Source of the DNA: Herbiconiux sp. SALV-R1
Lineage (GTDB): Bacteria > Actinomycetota > Actinomycetes > Actinomycetales > Microbacteriaceae
Direction: 5' to 3'
DNA: 64,000 nucleotides
Assembly (NCBI RefSeq): GCF_013113715.1
Contig: NZ_CP053344.1
Coordinates: 4,333,912 to 4,397,911 of the forward strand
Shown here: positions 25,324-34,059 of the stretch, piece by piece
Numbering within the stretch: position 1 is the stretch's first letter
Layout: each line of letters starts with the position of its first letter
Position numbers and translations under genes: made by a program
The notes under the pieces: model-generated
Database searches by the model: none
Seen by the model: only the letters and a program-made list of their open reading frames with translations
What the model was told of the DNA's origin: nothing

Positions 25324-25474
25324 CGTCGGCGGCGATACTGGAGGAGCAACGTAAGCCGTTGCGGGCCCACCGGGCCACAAAATCTCGGTGGTGTGTGAGA
25401 GAGATGTCGGAATCTCCCCAGGCCCCGCATCCTCTCATTTCCTGTCAATCGGTATGAAGTGAGAAGCACGCATC

Positions 25475-26029
25475 ATGGCACTGAAAGCAACGATCGTCGT
25501 CGGCAACCCCAAGCCGAAGTCGCGCACTCTCAAGGTCGCCGAGACCCTGGTCGAGAAACTGCTCGAACCCGGGTCGTACGACCTCGAGATCATCGATCTC
25601 GCCGACCACACGGCCGAGATCTTCGCGTGGCCGTCGGAGAGGATGGCCGCGCTCAACGCCCGGGTCGCGGAGAGCGACCTCGCGGTGTTCGCCTCGCCCA
25701 CCTACAAGGCCAGCTACACCGGCCTTCTGAAGGCCTTCCTCGACCGGTATCCGGCGAACGGGCTCACGGGCGTGACGGCGATCCCGGTGCACACGGGAGG
25801 CGACCTGACCCACGCGATGGGCCCGACCGTCAACCTGGCACCCCTGCTGGTGGAGCTCGGCGCGGTCGTTCCCGGCCGCGGTTTCTACTTCGTGGCCGGC
25901 CAGATGGACCACCTCGACGAACTCGTCGAGCAGGCCGCCGCAGAGTACGCCGCCAGCCTCGCCCGCCTCGCCACGGTCGCCGCCGCGACCCGTGCCGCTG
26001 CTGCTTCCGACTCCGTACCGGTTGCGTAG
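25475..26029 (+). CDS. NADPH-dependent FMN reductase family protein
   Basis: A 184-residue flavodoxin-fold protein (NADPH-dependent FMN reductase, SsuE/MsuE-like). The phosphate-binding loop is VVGNPKPKSRTLKVAE at residues 8-23, the SPTYKASYTGLLKAFLDRYP block carries the flavin-binding S-P-x-Y motif, and GRGFYFVAGQ follows. It heads a two-gene unit with the flavin reductase 22 nt downstream. Such pairs supply reduced flavin to a two-component monooxygenase, but no monooxygenase gene lies next to them. An alternative is a quinone or azo reductase. Confidence 0.88.
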   Translation: MALKATIVVGNPKPKSRTLKVAETLVEKLLEPGSYDLEIIDLADHTAEIFAWPSERMAALNARVAESDLAVFASPTYKASYTGLLKAFLDRYPANGLTGVTAIPVHTGGDLTHAMGPTVNLAPLLVELGAVVPGRGFYFVAGQMDHLDELVEQAAAEYAASLARLATVAAATRAAAASDSVPVA

Positions 26030-26051
26030 ACCGCAAGAGGAGCTGAGCACA

Positions 26052-26576
26052 ATGACAATCGCACCAGACACCGCCCTGGCACACGGGCCCGCGTTCGACG
26101 CCCGTGTCTTCCGCGACACCCTGGGGCACTACGCCTCGGGCATCACCATCATCAGCGGCATCGACGAGGAGGGCCCCATCGGGTTCACCTGCCAGTCGTT
26201 CTACTCGGTCTCGACCGAGCCGCCGCTGGTGTCGTTCAGCGTGATGACGAACTCCACCACCTACCCGCGGGTGCGCGAGACGGGCAGGTTCGTGGTGAAC
26301 GTGCTCGCGCACGACCAGCACACGGTCTCGAACCAGTTCGCGCGCAAGGGCACCGACAAGTGGGCCGGCATCGACTGGACGCCCACCGCATCCGGCAACC
26401 CCGTGATCGCCGACACGCTCATGTGGCTCGACTGCGACATCTGGGCCGAGCACGAGGCGGGCGACCACTACATCGTCATCGGGCGCGTGAACGAGATGAG
26501 CCCGGCCTCCTGGCACAAGGAGGAGCCACTGCTCTACTTCAAGGGCCAGTACCGGCACCTGCGCGAGGTGAGCTGA
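26052..26576 (+). CDS. Flavin reductase family (HpaC-like) protein
   Basis: A 174-residue flavin reductase-like split-barrel protein. Motifs: RDTLGHYASGITIISG, the GFTCQSFYSVSTEPPLVSFSV block that cradles FMN, and GRFVVNVLAHDQ. The C-terminal GDHYIVIGRVNEM is typical. It would use NAD(P)H to make free reduced FMN or FAD for an oxygenase. AGAGGAG precedes ATG 26052. Cotranscribed with the upstream FMN reductase. Confidence 0.92.
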   Translation: MTIAPDTALAHGPAFDARVFRDTLGHYASGITIISGIDEEGPIGFTCQSFYSVSTEPPLVSFSVMTNSTTYPRVRETGRFVVNVLAHDQHTVSNQFARKGTDKWAGIDWTPTASGNPVIADTLMWLDCDIWAEHEAGDHYIVIGRVNEMSPASWHKEEPLLYFKGQYRHLREVS

Positions 26577-26585
26577 CGCCTCCGC

Positions 26586-27176
26586 CTAGCGGTGGGAGCG
26601 GTGAGCTTCGAGTGAGACGAGGAGGCGCTGCTCGGCGCGGTCGACGATGCCGAGCAGCGTCTCGTCGCTGCCGTAAGCGCGGGCGAGGATGAGCCCGCCC
26701 TGGATGGCGGCCACCGCATCCAGGGCCTCGGTCGATGCCGCCTGCGGCGCGAGGCCGCCGGTGCGAAGGGCCTGCGCCAGCGCCTCGATCCAGTCGGTGA
26801 AGTAGGACTGCACCGAGTCGGTGAAGGCGGACTGCTCCTCGCCCAGCGTCATGGCGGCGAACAGGCAGATGCGTTCGCGGGAGACGAAGTAGCCGGCGAC
26901 GGCGCGTGAGGACGCGGTGATGGCAGCCGCTGCTGTTGCTTCCTCGGTGGCGCGCAGAGGCGTGAACACCTGCTCGTCGAACCACGACCGCACCTCGTCG
27001 AGCACGGCGCGCGCCATGTCCTTCTTGCCGTCGGGGAAGAAGTGGTAGAGGCTGCCCCGCCCGATGCCGGTCTCCTGCTGGATGACCGACAACGAGCTGC
27101 CGTCGAAGCCGCGGGTGCGGAAGACGCCGGCGAGGGCGCGCACCGCGTCGGAGCGGTCGAGCACGGTTCTCGCCAT
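26586..27176 (-). CDS. TetR-family regulator
   Basis: 196 residues. N-terminal helix-turn-helix SLSVIQQETGIGRGSLYHFFPDGKKDMARAVL split across residues ~28-58, and a helical ligand domain containing FVSRERICLFAAMTLGEE. It belongs to the TetR group with a C-terminal LmrA/YxaF-like region. Transcribed with the NTF2-like gene (5-nt gap, downstream of it), it probably represses this unit through the two 16-bp sites at 27675-27709. Confidence 0.92.
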   Translation of the reverse strand: MARTVLDRSDAVRALAGVFRTRGFDGSSLSVIQQETGIGRGSLYHFFPDGKKDMARAVLDEVRSWFDEQVFTPLRATEEATAAAAITASSRAVAGYFVSRERICLFAAMTLGEEQSAFTDSVQSYFTDWIEALAQALRTGGLAPQAASTEALDAVAAIQGGLILARAYGSDETLLGIVDRAEQRLLVSLEAHRSHR

Positions 27177-27181
27177 CAGAA

Positions 27182-27649
27182 TCAGAGCCCGAGGTCGCTG
27201 AGGCTCGGGTGGTCGGCGGGGCGGGGGCCCGAGGCATCCCAGAGGAACTGACGGTCGGATGCTCGGATGCCGACGTCGTTGATGCTCGCGTGCCGGTGCG
27301 TCATGAGTCCATCTTCGTCGAAGTGCCAGTTCTCGTTGCCGTAGGCGCGGAACCACTGGCCCTCCGCGTCGTGGAACTCGTAGGCGAAACGCACGGCGAT
27401 GACGTCTCCGGTGAAGGCCCAGAGTTCTTTGATGAGGCGGTAGTCGAGTTCGCGCTCCCACTTCTGGGTGAGGAAGTCGACGATGGCGGGGCGCCCCTGC
27501 AGGAAGGTGGAGCGGTTGCGCCACCGGCTGTCCTCGCTGTAGGCGAGGGAGATGCGCTCGGGGTCGCGGGTGTTCCAGGCGTCTTCGGCGGCGCGCACCT
27601 TCTGCGCGGCGCTGGATGCGGTGAAGGGAGGGAGCGGTGGGCGGGTCAT
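27182..27649 (-). CDS. Nuclear transport factor 2-like (DUF1348) protein
   Basis: A 155-residue NTF2-fold protein: [31 protein letters not shown] opening, [29 protein letters not shown], and [21 protein letters not shown]. This is a well-conserved DUF1348 family without an assigned reaction; the cone-shaped pocket would hold a small molecule. ATG 27649 (AGGACTC upstream) is chosen. Frequently found beside TetR regulators, as here, so it may be a stress- or xenobiotic-induced gene. Confidence 0.92.
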   Translation of the reverse strand: MTRPPLPPFTASSAAQKVRAAEDAWNTRDPERISLAYSEDSRWRNRSTFLQGRPAIVDFLTQKWERELDYRLIKELWAFTGDVIAVRFAYEFHDAEGQWFRAYGNENWHFDEDGLMTHRHASINDVGIRASDRQFLWDASGPRPADHPSLSDLGL

Positions 27650-27674
27650 GATGAGTCCTTCGTTCGATACTGGT

Positions 27675-27709
27675 TGTACTGAATGGTCCATGCTGTACTG
27701 AACGGTACA
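27675..27709. promoter_or_regulatory. Tandem TetR operators before the DUF1348-tetR unit
   Basis: TGTACTGAATGGTCCA (27675-27690) and TGTACTGAACGGTACA (27694-27709) match at 14 of 16 positions and start 19 bp apart. The second is an inverted repeat TGTAC-N6-GTACA. The location directly upstream of ATG 27649 points to autoregulation by the TetR protein. Confidence 0.7.
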
Positions 27710-27763
27710 ACCACCGAAGACGCCGCGTCAAGAGCAGCCCTCGGCCCGCCGCGCTCGTGTGGC

Positions 27764-30700
27764 TCAGTCGAGGAGGGCGCGGATGTCGTCGGCCGTGAGG
27801 GCGCGGGAGAAGAGCTCGTCGTCGTCGAGCACGGCGTCGAAGAGCTTCGCCTTGTGCTCCTTGAGTGCCATCACCTTCTCCTCGATGGTGCCCGAGGCGA
27901 CCAGACGGTAGACGTTCACCGGGTGGGTCTGGCCGATGCGGTGGGTGCGGTCGATCGCCTGGTTCTCGCTCGCCGGGTTCCACCACGGGTCGAGAAGGTA
28001 GACGTAGTCGGCCTCGGTGAGGGTGAGCCCGAAGCCGCCGGCCTTGAGGCTGATGAGGAAGACGGGCGCGTCGCCCTCGCGGAACCGCGCGATCACCTCC
28101 GGGCGCCTCGTGGTGGAGCCGTCGAGGTACTCGAAGCGGATGCCCTCCGTCGTCAGCCTCTCGGCGACCTTGCCGAGGTAGCCGGTGAACTGGCTGAACA
28201 CCAGGGCGCGGTGACCCTCGGCGAGCACTTCGCCGAGGTGCTCGACGAGCGCGTCGAGCTTCGAGGACGGGATGTTCGTGTGGCCCTCGTCGATGAGGCT
28301 CGCGTCGAGGGCGAGCAAGCGCAGCAGGGTGAGCGAGCGGAACACGATGAAGCGGTTGCGGTCGAGGTCGTCGATGAGGCCGAACAGCTTGCGGCGCTCG
28401 CGCTGCAGCACAGTGTCGTAGAGGTGGCGGTGGGCGGGCGCGAGCTCGACCTCGAGCAGCTGCTCCTGCTTCTCGGGCAGCTCGGGGGCGACCTGGTCTT
28501 TGGTGCGGCGGAGCAGGAAGGGGCGGATGCGGCGCCGCAGCGTGTCGAGGGCGGCCGGGGAGATGCCGCGCTCGATGGGGCGCTGGAACTTCTCGGCGAA
28601 CCGGGTGGCGGAGGGGAAGAGGCCCGGGGCGACGAGGTCGAACAGTGCCCAGAGCTCGAGGAGGTCGTTCTCGAGCGGGGTGCCCGTGATGGCCAAGGTG
28701 AACGGCACGTCGAGCTCGCGGGCTGCGGCGTGCAGTTTCGAGAGGTGGTTCTTCACGAACTGCGCCTCGTCGAGCACCAGCGCCGCCCAGGGCAGGCGGC
28801 CGTAGGCGCGAGCGTCGAGGCGGAAGAGGGCGTAGCTCGTGACCACGACGTCGGCTCCGCGGGCGAGGTCGGCGAGGGGGCGGGATGCCTTCTCGGTGGC
28901 GGTGACCGTGCGCACGACGAGTCCGGGGGCGAAGCGGGCGGCCTCGGCTGCCCAGTTCGCCACGACGGAGGTGGGGGCGACCACGAGGAAGGGCGGGGCG
29001 GCCGCGTCGGCGGCGGCCGCGGAGGTGGCCTCCTGCCGCGCGTGGGCGATGAGCGCGAGGGTCTGCAGCGTCTTGCCGAGCCCCATGTCGTCGGCCAGCA
29101 CGCCGCCGAGCCCGTGGCGCCAGAGCAGCGCGAGCCAGTCGAAGCCCGCCTTCTGGTAGGGCCGCAGCTCGGCCCGGATCGTCGCCGGCACAGGCGTCGC
29201 CGGCACCTCCGCGTTCTCGTCGCGGAGCGCGGCCACCGCCGCCCGCCAGGCCGCCGCCTCGGGGCTCTGCTCGGTCAGGTCGTCGAAGGCGGGGATGGTG
29301 GCGAGCCGATGCCTGCTCACCCGGGGGCCGGTCTCCCACTCGTGCAGCGCATCCGCTTCGTCGAGCAGTTCGCGCAGGCGGTCGAAGGCGGGGTGGTCGA
29401 GCGAGAGGTAGCTCTTGTCGACCATGAGCAGCTTCTTCTGGCCTTTGGCGAGCGCCTTGAAGAGCGGACCGAAGGGCACGACGTAGCCGTTGATGTTCAC
29501 CACGAAGCCGAGGTCGAACCAGTCGCGCTTCAGTGTCTCGACGGCGGTGAGGGTGACCTCGGGGTGCCCTTCGATCTCGCGGTAGGCCGGGCGCGTGCCG
29601 ATGACGTCGACGCGCACGTCGTCGCGGGCGTCGAGCAGGGGCAGCGCCTTCTCGGCGAAGGCGGCGGCGTCGACGCCGCGCAGGGTGAGGGAGGGGCTCA
29701 GCGGGTCGACCGTGGGCGGGAAGCGGGTGAGCACGGCGTCGAGCTCGATCGCGAGCTCGGCGAGGATGCGCTGCTCGGCCTGCGGGTCGCGGTGGCCCGC
29801 CCAGTCCCAGTCGAGCTGCAGCACGTCGTTCGCGCGGAAGCGGGCGGCGAGCACGAGCAGCGGCGGGGGGATCTCGGGGAGCGCCACCGACGCGTCACCG
29901 CTCGTGACGGCGACGCCGCGCTGCAGCTCGGGGTAGTACTCGTCGAAGAACTGAGCGGTGTCGGCGGGAGGCACGCGCAGGGGTGCGCGGCCGAGGAGCC
30001 CGCGCTCCTCGGTGGTGAGCGGATGCGCGAGACGGGCGAGCACGATGAGCGGCCGCTTGGTAAGGCGGTAGAGGTAGACGCCGTGGTCGCCGAGGGGACC
30101 CGCGTTGTGGGCGGGGGAGCCGTCGGGGTCGCCGGCCACGCCCGGGGTGACGAGGGGATGCAGCACCACCGCCGACCCGGCCGTCGCCTCAGCGTCACGT
30201 CGCGCGTCGAGCGTGATCGTGGCCTCGGGTTCGGTGCGCACCTCGACGGCGCCGCCCCGGCTCGACGTGACGAGCTCAATGCCGAGCATGTCGGCCTCGG
30301 CGAGCAGTTCCCAGAGCAGGGGGCTGGCGAACTCGTCGAGGGTGACCCAGTCGGTTTCGGGCGGGAGGGTCTCGGGCCGGGTCGCCCGGTGCAGCGCGGC
30401 AAACTGGGCGAACCAGCGGTGGTGGGCCGGGTCGAGCCCCAGCCGGTTCACCTGGTGCGTGAACGAGCCCCAGGTGATGTTCGCCTTCACGTACGATCCG
30501 GATGCGCTGCGCACGACCGGCCGCACGCCCAGCCGGCGAGGTGGCCGGGTGGCGAGCGCGTCGGCGAGATCGTCGGGGTCGAGGTCGGTCGCTCTCGTGC
30601 CTGTGGCGTCTCTCGTGCCCGTGTCGTCGGCGTCATCGGGCGCGGCCGTGGCGGAGGTGGGCCCGCGCCAGCGGTCGTGCGAGCGCGGCTCGAGCGCCCG

Positions 30701-30832
30701 CAGCTCGAACTGCAACCCCATGGGGGTGAGCTTCTCTGCGCTGCCGGCCTCCGCATCCGCCCCGCTGAGCAGCGACCCCATGACGCTGCGCCACCCCGCC
30801 CGCGGATCGGGTCGTGGGGCGTGCGACGGCAT
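27764..30832 (-). CDS. SNF2/SWI2-family DEAD-like helicase
   Basis: A 1,022-residue SF2 translocase of the bacterial SNF2 (HepA/RapA-like) type. The N-terminal half (~530 residues) is the poorly conserved SNF2_N-associated region. The ATPase core follows: ELRPYQKAGFDWL, Walker A DDMGLGKTLQT (~578-588), VVAPTSVVANW, DEAQ box VLDEAQFVKN (~684), TGTPLEN, then the helicase C lobe RALVFSQFTGYL and AIDRTHRIGQTHPVNVYRL. Acts on double-stranded DNA or nucleoprotein; the exact role (repair or transcription) is not determined. No nuclease or methylase gene is adjacent, so a defence role has no local support. Confidence 0.94.
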   Translation of the reverse strand: MPSHAPRPDPRAGWRSVMGSLLSGADAEAGSAEKLTPMGLQFELRALEPRSHDRWRGPTSATAAPDDADDTGTRDATGTRATDLDPDDLADALATRPPRRLGVRPVVRSASGSYVKANITWGSFTHQVNRLGLDPAHHRWFAQFAALHRATRPETLPPETDWVTLDEFASPLLWELLAEADMLGIELVTSSRGGAVEVRTEPEATITLDARRDAEATAGSAVVLHPLVTPGVAGDPDGSPAHNAGPLGDHGVYLYRLTKRPLIVLARLAHPLTTEERGLLGRAPLRVPPADTAQFFDEYYPELQRGVAVTSGDASVALPEIPPPLLVLAARFRANDVLQLDWDWAGHRDPQAEQRILAELAIELDAVLTRFPPTVDPLSPSLTLRGVDAAAFAEKALPLLDARDDVRVDVIGTRPAYREIEGHPEVTLTAVETLKRDWFDLGFVVNINGYVVPFGPLFKALAKGQKKLLMVDKSYLSLDHPAFDRLRELLDEADALHEWETGPRVSRHRLATIPAFDDLTEQSPEAAAWRAAVAALRDENAEVPATPVPATIRAELRPYQKAGFDWLALLWRHGLGGVLADDMGLGKTLQTLALIAHARQEATSAAAADAAAPPFLVVAPTSVVANWAAEAARFAPGLVVRTVTATEKASRPLADLARGADVVVTSYALFRLDARAYGRLPWAALVLDEAQFVKNHLSKLHAAARELDVPFTLAITGTPLENDLLELWALFDLVAPGLFPSATRFAEKFQRPIERGISPAALDTLRRRIRPFLLRRTKDQVAPELPEKQEQLLEVELAPAHRHLYDTVLQRERRKLFGLIDDLDRNRFIVFRSLTLLRLLALDASLIDEGHTNIPSSKLDALVEHLGEVLAEGHRALVFSQFTGYLGKVAERLTTEGIRFEYLDGSTTRRPEVIARFREGDAPVFLISLKAGGFGLTLTEADYVYLLDPWWNPASENQAIDRTHRIGQTHPVNVYRLVASGTIEEKVMALKEHKAKLFDAVLDDDELFSRALTADDIRALLD

Positions 30833-30930
30833 GAACCCATGCTCCCACCGCCCCCCGACATCCCCGCTTTTGCCCGACCCCGCTGCGCGTGCTAGGCTCT
30901 GATACTCGTGCGGTGGGTAACCCGCACACT

Positions 30931-31007
<77 letters not shown>

Positions 31008-31010
31008 TCA

Positions 31011-31039
31011 GAAGGCCCCGATCCTCGATCGGGGCCTTC
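31011..31039 (+). terminator. Strong hairpin after tRNA-Arg
   Basis: A perfect 13-bp stem GAAGGCCCCGATC/GATCGGGGCCTTC with a CTC loop, 4 bp after the tRNA CCA. No long T-tract follows, but position and strength make it the likely tRNA terminator. Confidence 0.65.
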
Positions 31040-31104
31040 GCCATTCACTCGAGCCTCCACCCCGATATGATCATGTCTCATGTTCGGACAATGCGGGAGT
31101 CGTG

Positions 31105-31821
31105 GTGCTGGTCGCCTACCTGGATGAATCGACGCGGGGCGACGCGTTCTACTTCATGGGCGCGCTGATCGTCGACGACCAGGCCATCCGAGCGGTCGAG
31201 GTGGGTCTCGACCGCGTCGCAGGAATGATCGCCGCCGACGTCAGTGGCTTCGACCCGCAGGCCGAGTTCCATGGATTCGAGATCTTCCAGGGCAAAGGCG
31301 CGTGGAAGTGCGTGCCACTCGGCTGGCGAGTGAAGGCCTGCACGCTGCTGGCGAAGGTGCTCGCGAACTCGGGGGCGCATTACGTGTTCCGCGGTGTCGA
31401 CCTCGCGGCGTTGCGGCGTACGTACTCCGACCCCTTCCCGGCGCACTCGCTCTGCACGGCTCACGTGTTCGAATCGATCGACCGGCTGCTGGCGCGGGAG
31501 TTCGGCTCCGAGATGGCGCTGGTGGTCGCCGACGAGCACCACTCGGCGCCCGACAGTCGACGCAATCTGAGGCAGTTCAAGGCGTCGAGCGTCTACGGTT
31601 ACACGCAGGCGGCGGTGGAGCGTATCGCCGACACCGTGTACTTCGGACCGTCACACTCGAGCAGATTGCTCCAGCTCGCCGATGTCGCCACCTACTTCAT
31701 GAACCGGCACCTCACCGTCGAAGAGACCGATCCCCGTGCTGCCAAGGCGGTGCGTGACATCCATCGACTGCTGATGAAGGCGTGCGTGGTGAATTACGTC
31801 TGGGTGCCCACGCGTCACTGA
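31105..31821 (+). CDS. DUF3800 domain protein
   Basis: About 238 residues. The N-terminus LVAYLDESTRGDAFYFMGALIVDD is the DUF3800 hallmark (Y-x-D-E-S followed by a hydrophobic strand). Later come EFHGFEIFQGKGAW, ALVVADEHHSAPDSRRNLRQF and LLQLADVATYFMNRHL (L-Q-x-A-D motif). These Asp/Glu positions suggest an RNase-H-like metal site, though no activity is established. GGGAG 5 nt upstream favours GTG 31105 over 31102. It sits 98 bp behind tRNA-Arg, a usual landing place for accessory genes, but no integrase or att repeat is visible. Confidence 0.85.
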   Translation: MLVAYLDESTRGDAFYFMGALIVDDQAIRAVEVGLDRVAGMIAADVSGFDPQAEFHGFEIFQGKGAWKCVPLGWRVKACTLLAKVLANSGAHYVFRGVDLAALRRTYSDPFPAHSLCTAHVFESIDRLLAREFGSEMALVVADEHHSAPDSRRNLRQFKASSVYGYTQAAVERIADTVYFGPSHSSRLLQLADVATYFMNRHLTVEETDPRAAKAVRDIHRLLMKACVVNYVWVPTRH

Positions 31822-31853
31822 TCCGATGAAGCGCCAGGTGCCGGACACACAGA

Positions 31854-31876
31854 ACCCTCCGCGGTGGGCGGAGGGT
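31854..31876. terminator. Bidirectional hairpin between convergent genes
   Basis: 9-bp stem ACCCTCCGC/GCGGAGGGT with a 5-nt loop between the 3' ends of the DUF3800 and DUF5701 genes. No strong T-tract. Confidence 0.5.
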
Positions 31877-31976
31877 CTGGCTGGTGCGGGAGGTGTGTCA
31901 CGTCCTGCGAAAGCAATGATACCTCAGAATTGAGCGGCTGGCGTGGAGAGGGCACGACGCCGCCGGCACGCGGGGG

Positions 31977-32636
31977 TCAGCAGGGGGCGGCGGAGGCGAA
32001 GCCGAGCCAGGTGTGGCGGTTGGCGGCCCAGCACCAGCCGAGTTTGGGGGCGCCGCGGCGGGTGCGACCGTCGCGGCCGGTGCCGCCGGAGATCCAGATG
32101 GCGGGGGTGCGCGGGTCGAGGTCGCCGGCCGGGGTGCGGAGGCGGGAGCCGATGGTCATGGCGCAGAAGCCCGGCTGCAGCTGGTCGGGTTGCTGCAGCG
32201 GCCAGCTCACGCCCTCGTTCACCGTGAGGGGCCGGCGACCGCGCGAGGTGATCTCGGGCAGCGCCTCGTCGGGGCTCCAGTTGCGCAGCTCGTCGCCGCG
32301 CTCCACCTCGTGCACGAGGTAGAGCGGCCGAGCGGGGATGTCGATGCCGTCGAGCGGCGCGAAGTCGTCGAGGTCGGTGAAGTCGGAGACCACGAACCCG
32401 GGCCGCCCTGCACGACTGAGCAGGGGCACGAGCCGGCTCGCCGGCACCAGACACGGATGCACGACCAGGATCGACCTCGCACCACCCCGCAGCTCGGCGG
32501 CGTGACTGCGCAGCTCGTCGGCGCTGATGCCCGCCAGTTCGGGGAGTCCGAGGGCGATGAGCCGGTCGACCTGCTCGCGCACGGTCGGCGTGGTGCTCGT
32601 GGCGGTGGGAGCGGGGGCGGATGAGGTCAAGGACAC
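31977..32636 (-). CDS. DUF5701 family protein
   Basis: A 219-residue soluble protein that I associate with the DUF5701 family. Segments: REQVDRLIALGLPELAGIS, SILVVHPCLVPASRLVPLL, RPLYLVHEVERGDELRNWSPDEALPEI, SRGRRPLTVNEGVSWPLQQ and a C-terminal LGWCWAANRHTWLGFASAAP. No catalytic motif is recognised. The GTG at 32636 has GAGAGGGG 6 nt upstream. Divergent from the next membrane-protein gene. Confidence 0.72.
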   Translation of the reverse strand: MSLTSSAPAPTATSTTPTVREQVDRLIALGLPELAGISADELRSHAAELRGGARSILVVHPCLVPASRLVPLLSRAGRPGFVVSDFTDLDDFAPLDGIDIPARPLYLVHEVERGDELRNWSPDEALPEITSRGRRPLTVNEGVSWPLQQPDQLQPGFCAMTIGSRLRTPAGDLDPRTPAIWISGGTGRDGRTRRGAPKLGWCWAANRHTWLGFASAAPC

Positions 32637-32778
32637 GGGCGGCCCCTCTCGTCGTTCGTGCGGTGAGGGTGACAACCGTGCGCGCGCCGCGAAGCTTCCC
32701 GATCCGCCAGACTGGAGACCGCACCCGGGTCGGGTGGGAGCGACAGGCGGGAACGCCCGGTGGGAACAGGGGAGAGGC

Positions 32779-33714
32779 ATGGACGGCGCGATCGCGGTGC
32801 TCGGCATCGCCGTGGTGCTGCTCGTCGTGACACTACTGCTGCGCCTCGCGCTGCACCGCTCGCCGGGCCGCCCGGTCGAGACCGCCCCGCAGGCCGGGCC
32901 TCTCGGGCAGGCCGAGCCGGCCGAGCAGGACGAGCAGGCGCGGCCGTTCGAGCCGTCCCCGATCCTCGTCGACGCCCTGCTCGCCGACCGCGACCGTCGA
33001 GCCGCCTCCGCAGTACTCGTCGACCTGGATGCGCGCGGTGCGATCGCCGTGCTCCGCCCCACGAAGGGCTCCGCGCCGGCCGTGCAGGTGCTCGACGCCG
33101 CCCAGCTGAGCGACGACGAGCGCGACATCGTCGCCGCGTACAACGGCGTGCGCGTCGACGAGTCGACGATGGAGGGCGGCAGGTCGCCCTCGCGCTGGCG
33201 CGACAGCCAGCGCGACCGGCTGTTCGACGCCGTCGAGGCCGCCTCCTGGAGCCTCTGGGAACGCGACCTCACGCGCATCCCGTTCCGCTGGCCGTCGCTG
33301 CTGCTGGTCGCTGTCGCGCTGCTCGGTGTCGCGGCCGGCGTGATCTGCGCCGTGCTGGTGGCTCCCGAAGCCGGGCCGCTGGCGGTGTCGAGCGCTGCAG
33401 TGGTGGTGTTCGGCGTCGTGGTGGCCGTGGTTCCGGCACGCTTCCGCCGGCCCCGCGCCGAGGCCGACGGGCGTCGCCAGGAGTTGGCGCGCATCCGCTC
33501 GCTCGTCGCCGCCGACGGCTCAGGATCGCTCGCCACAGGGGTGTCGACCGCGCACCTCGCCCTGTTCGGCACGCCCCCGCAGCTCGATGGCGTCACCGTC
33601 GGGCGCGACGCCGTGGCACTCACGACCCTCGTCAAAGCCGCCGACTACGGCAACGAGCGCTGGCGCCTGGTCTACTCCTTCATTGACTTCGCGAGCTTCT
33701 TCAACCGCGGCTGA
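32779..33714 (+). CDS. Membrane protein with DUF2207-like cytoplasmic region
   Basis: 311 residues. An N-terminal helix AIAVLGIAVVLLVVTLLLRL is followed by a Pro/Ala/Gln-rich linker. A soluble segment ILVDALLADRDRRAASAVLVDLDARGAI resembles the cytosolic part of DUF2207 (YciQ-like) proteins. Two central helices (LLLVAVALLGVAAGVICAVL and AVSSAAVVVFGVVVAVVP) and a C-terminal soluble part ending near WRLVYSFIDFASFF complete it. GGGGAGAGG directly before ATG 32779. Function unknown. Confidence 0.7.
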   Translation: MDGAIAVLGIAVVLLVVTLLLRLALHRSPGRPVETAPQAGPLGQAEPAEQDEQARPFEPSPILVDALLADRDRRAASAVLVDLDARGAIAVLRPTKGSAPAVQVLDAAQLSDDERDIVAAYNGVRVDESTMEGGRSPSRWRDSQRDRLFDAVEAASWSLWERDLTRIPFRWPSLLLVAVALLGVAAGVICAVLVAPEAGPLAVSSAAVVVFGVVVAVVPARFRRPRAEADGRRQELARIRSLVAADGSGSLATGVSTAHLALFGTPPQLDGVTVGRDAVALTTLVKAADYGNERWRLVYSFIDFASFFNRG

Positions 33715-33783
33715 CCCGCGCACCCGCGCCCCCGCGCAGCGCCCAAGCCGCACCCGCGCAGCGCCGCAGCCGCAGCCGCGCCC

Positions 33784-33945
33784 TCAGTCGGCGTCGGGGT
33801 CCACCACGTCCGCGGTCGGCCCGGGCGCCTCGGGGTCGACCGTGCCGCCCTCGGTGACGTCTTCCTCGGGGGCGGGCCCCCCATCCGGTCGGGTCACGTC
33901 GCCGTCGGCGTCGGGGTGCGGGTTGTCGGGATGCTCGTCGCCCAT
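33784..33945 (-). CDS. Small acidic protein (53 aa)
   Basis: A short reading frame MGDEHPDNPHPDADGD... ending in VVDPDAD. It is extremely acidic and Pro-rich, has no Cys or Trp, and is likely disordered. It is supported by GGAGA 4-5 nt before the ATG and by its gap position between the convergent DUF2207-like gene and the lipase gene. It also shows an actinobacterial codon pattern (third position almost always G or C). No family recognised. Confidence 0.5.
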   Translation of the reverse strand: MGDEHPDNPHPDADGDVTRPDGGPAPEEDVTEGGTVDPEAPGPTADVVDPDAD

Positions 33946-34059
33946 GGGGTCTCCGTTCTCTCGTCATCCCACTGTGCACCGCCCGGCGCCCGCCCGCACG
34001 GGGTCACCGGATGCGCGTCACCACCCGAGCGCGAACGGTCACCGGATGCGCGGCGCGAC

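Noticed and set aside
25340..25474. FMN or SAM riboswitch before the flavin reductase genes
   Set aside because: None of the conserved core words of either class could be found in the leader.
27764..30832. Defence helicase (DISARM/DndI-like) role for the SNF2 protein
   Set aside because: No methyltransferase, nuclease or other defence partner lies nearby, and this SNF2 type is common as a single housekeeping gene.
27683..30895. A 1,070-codon open frame opposite the SNF2 helicase
   Set aside because: It mirrors the helicase codons, is Glu/Gly/Arg/Val-biased with no domain, and the opposite strand has unmistakable SNF2 motifs. Long antisense frames are expected at this GC content.
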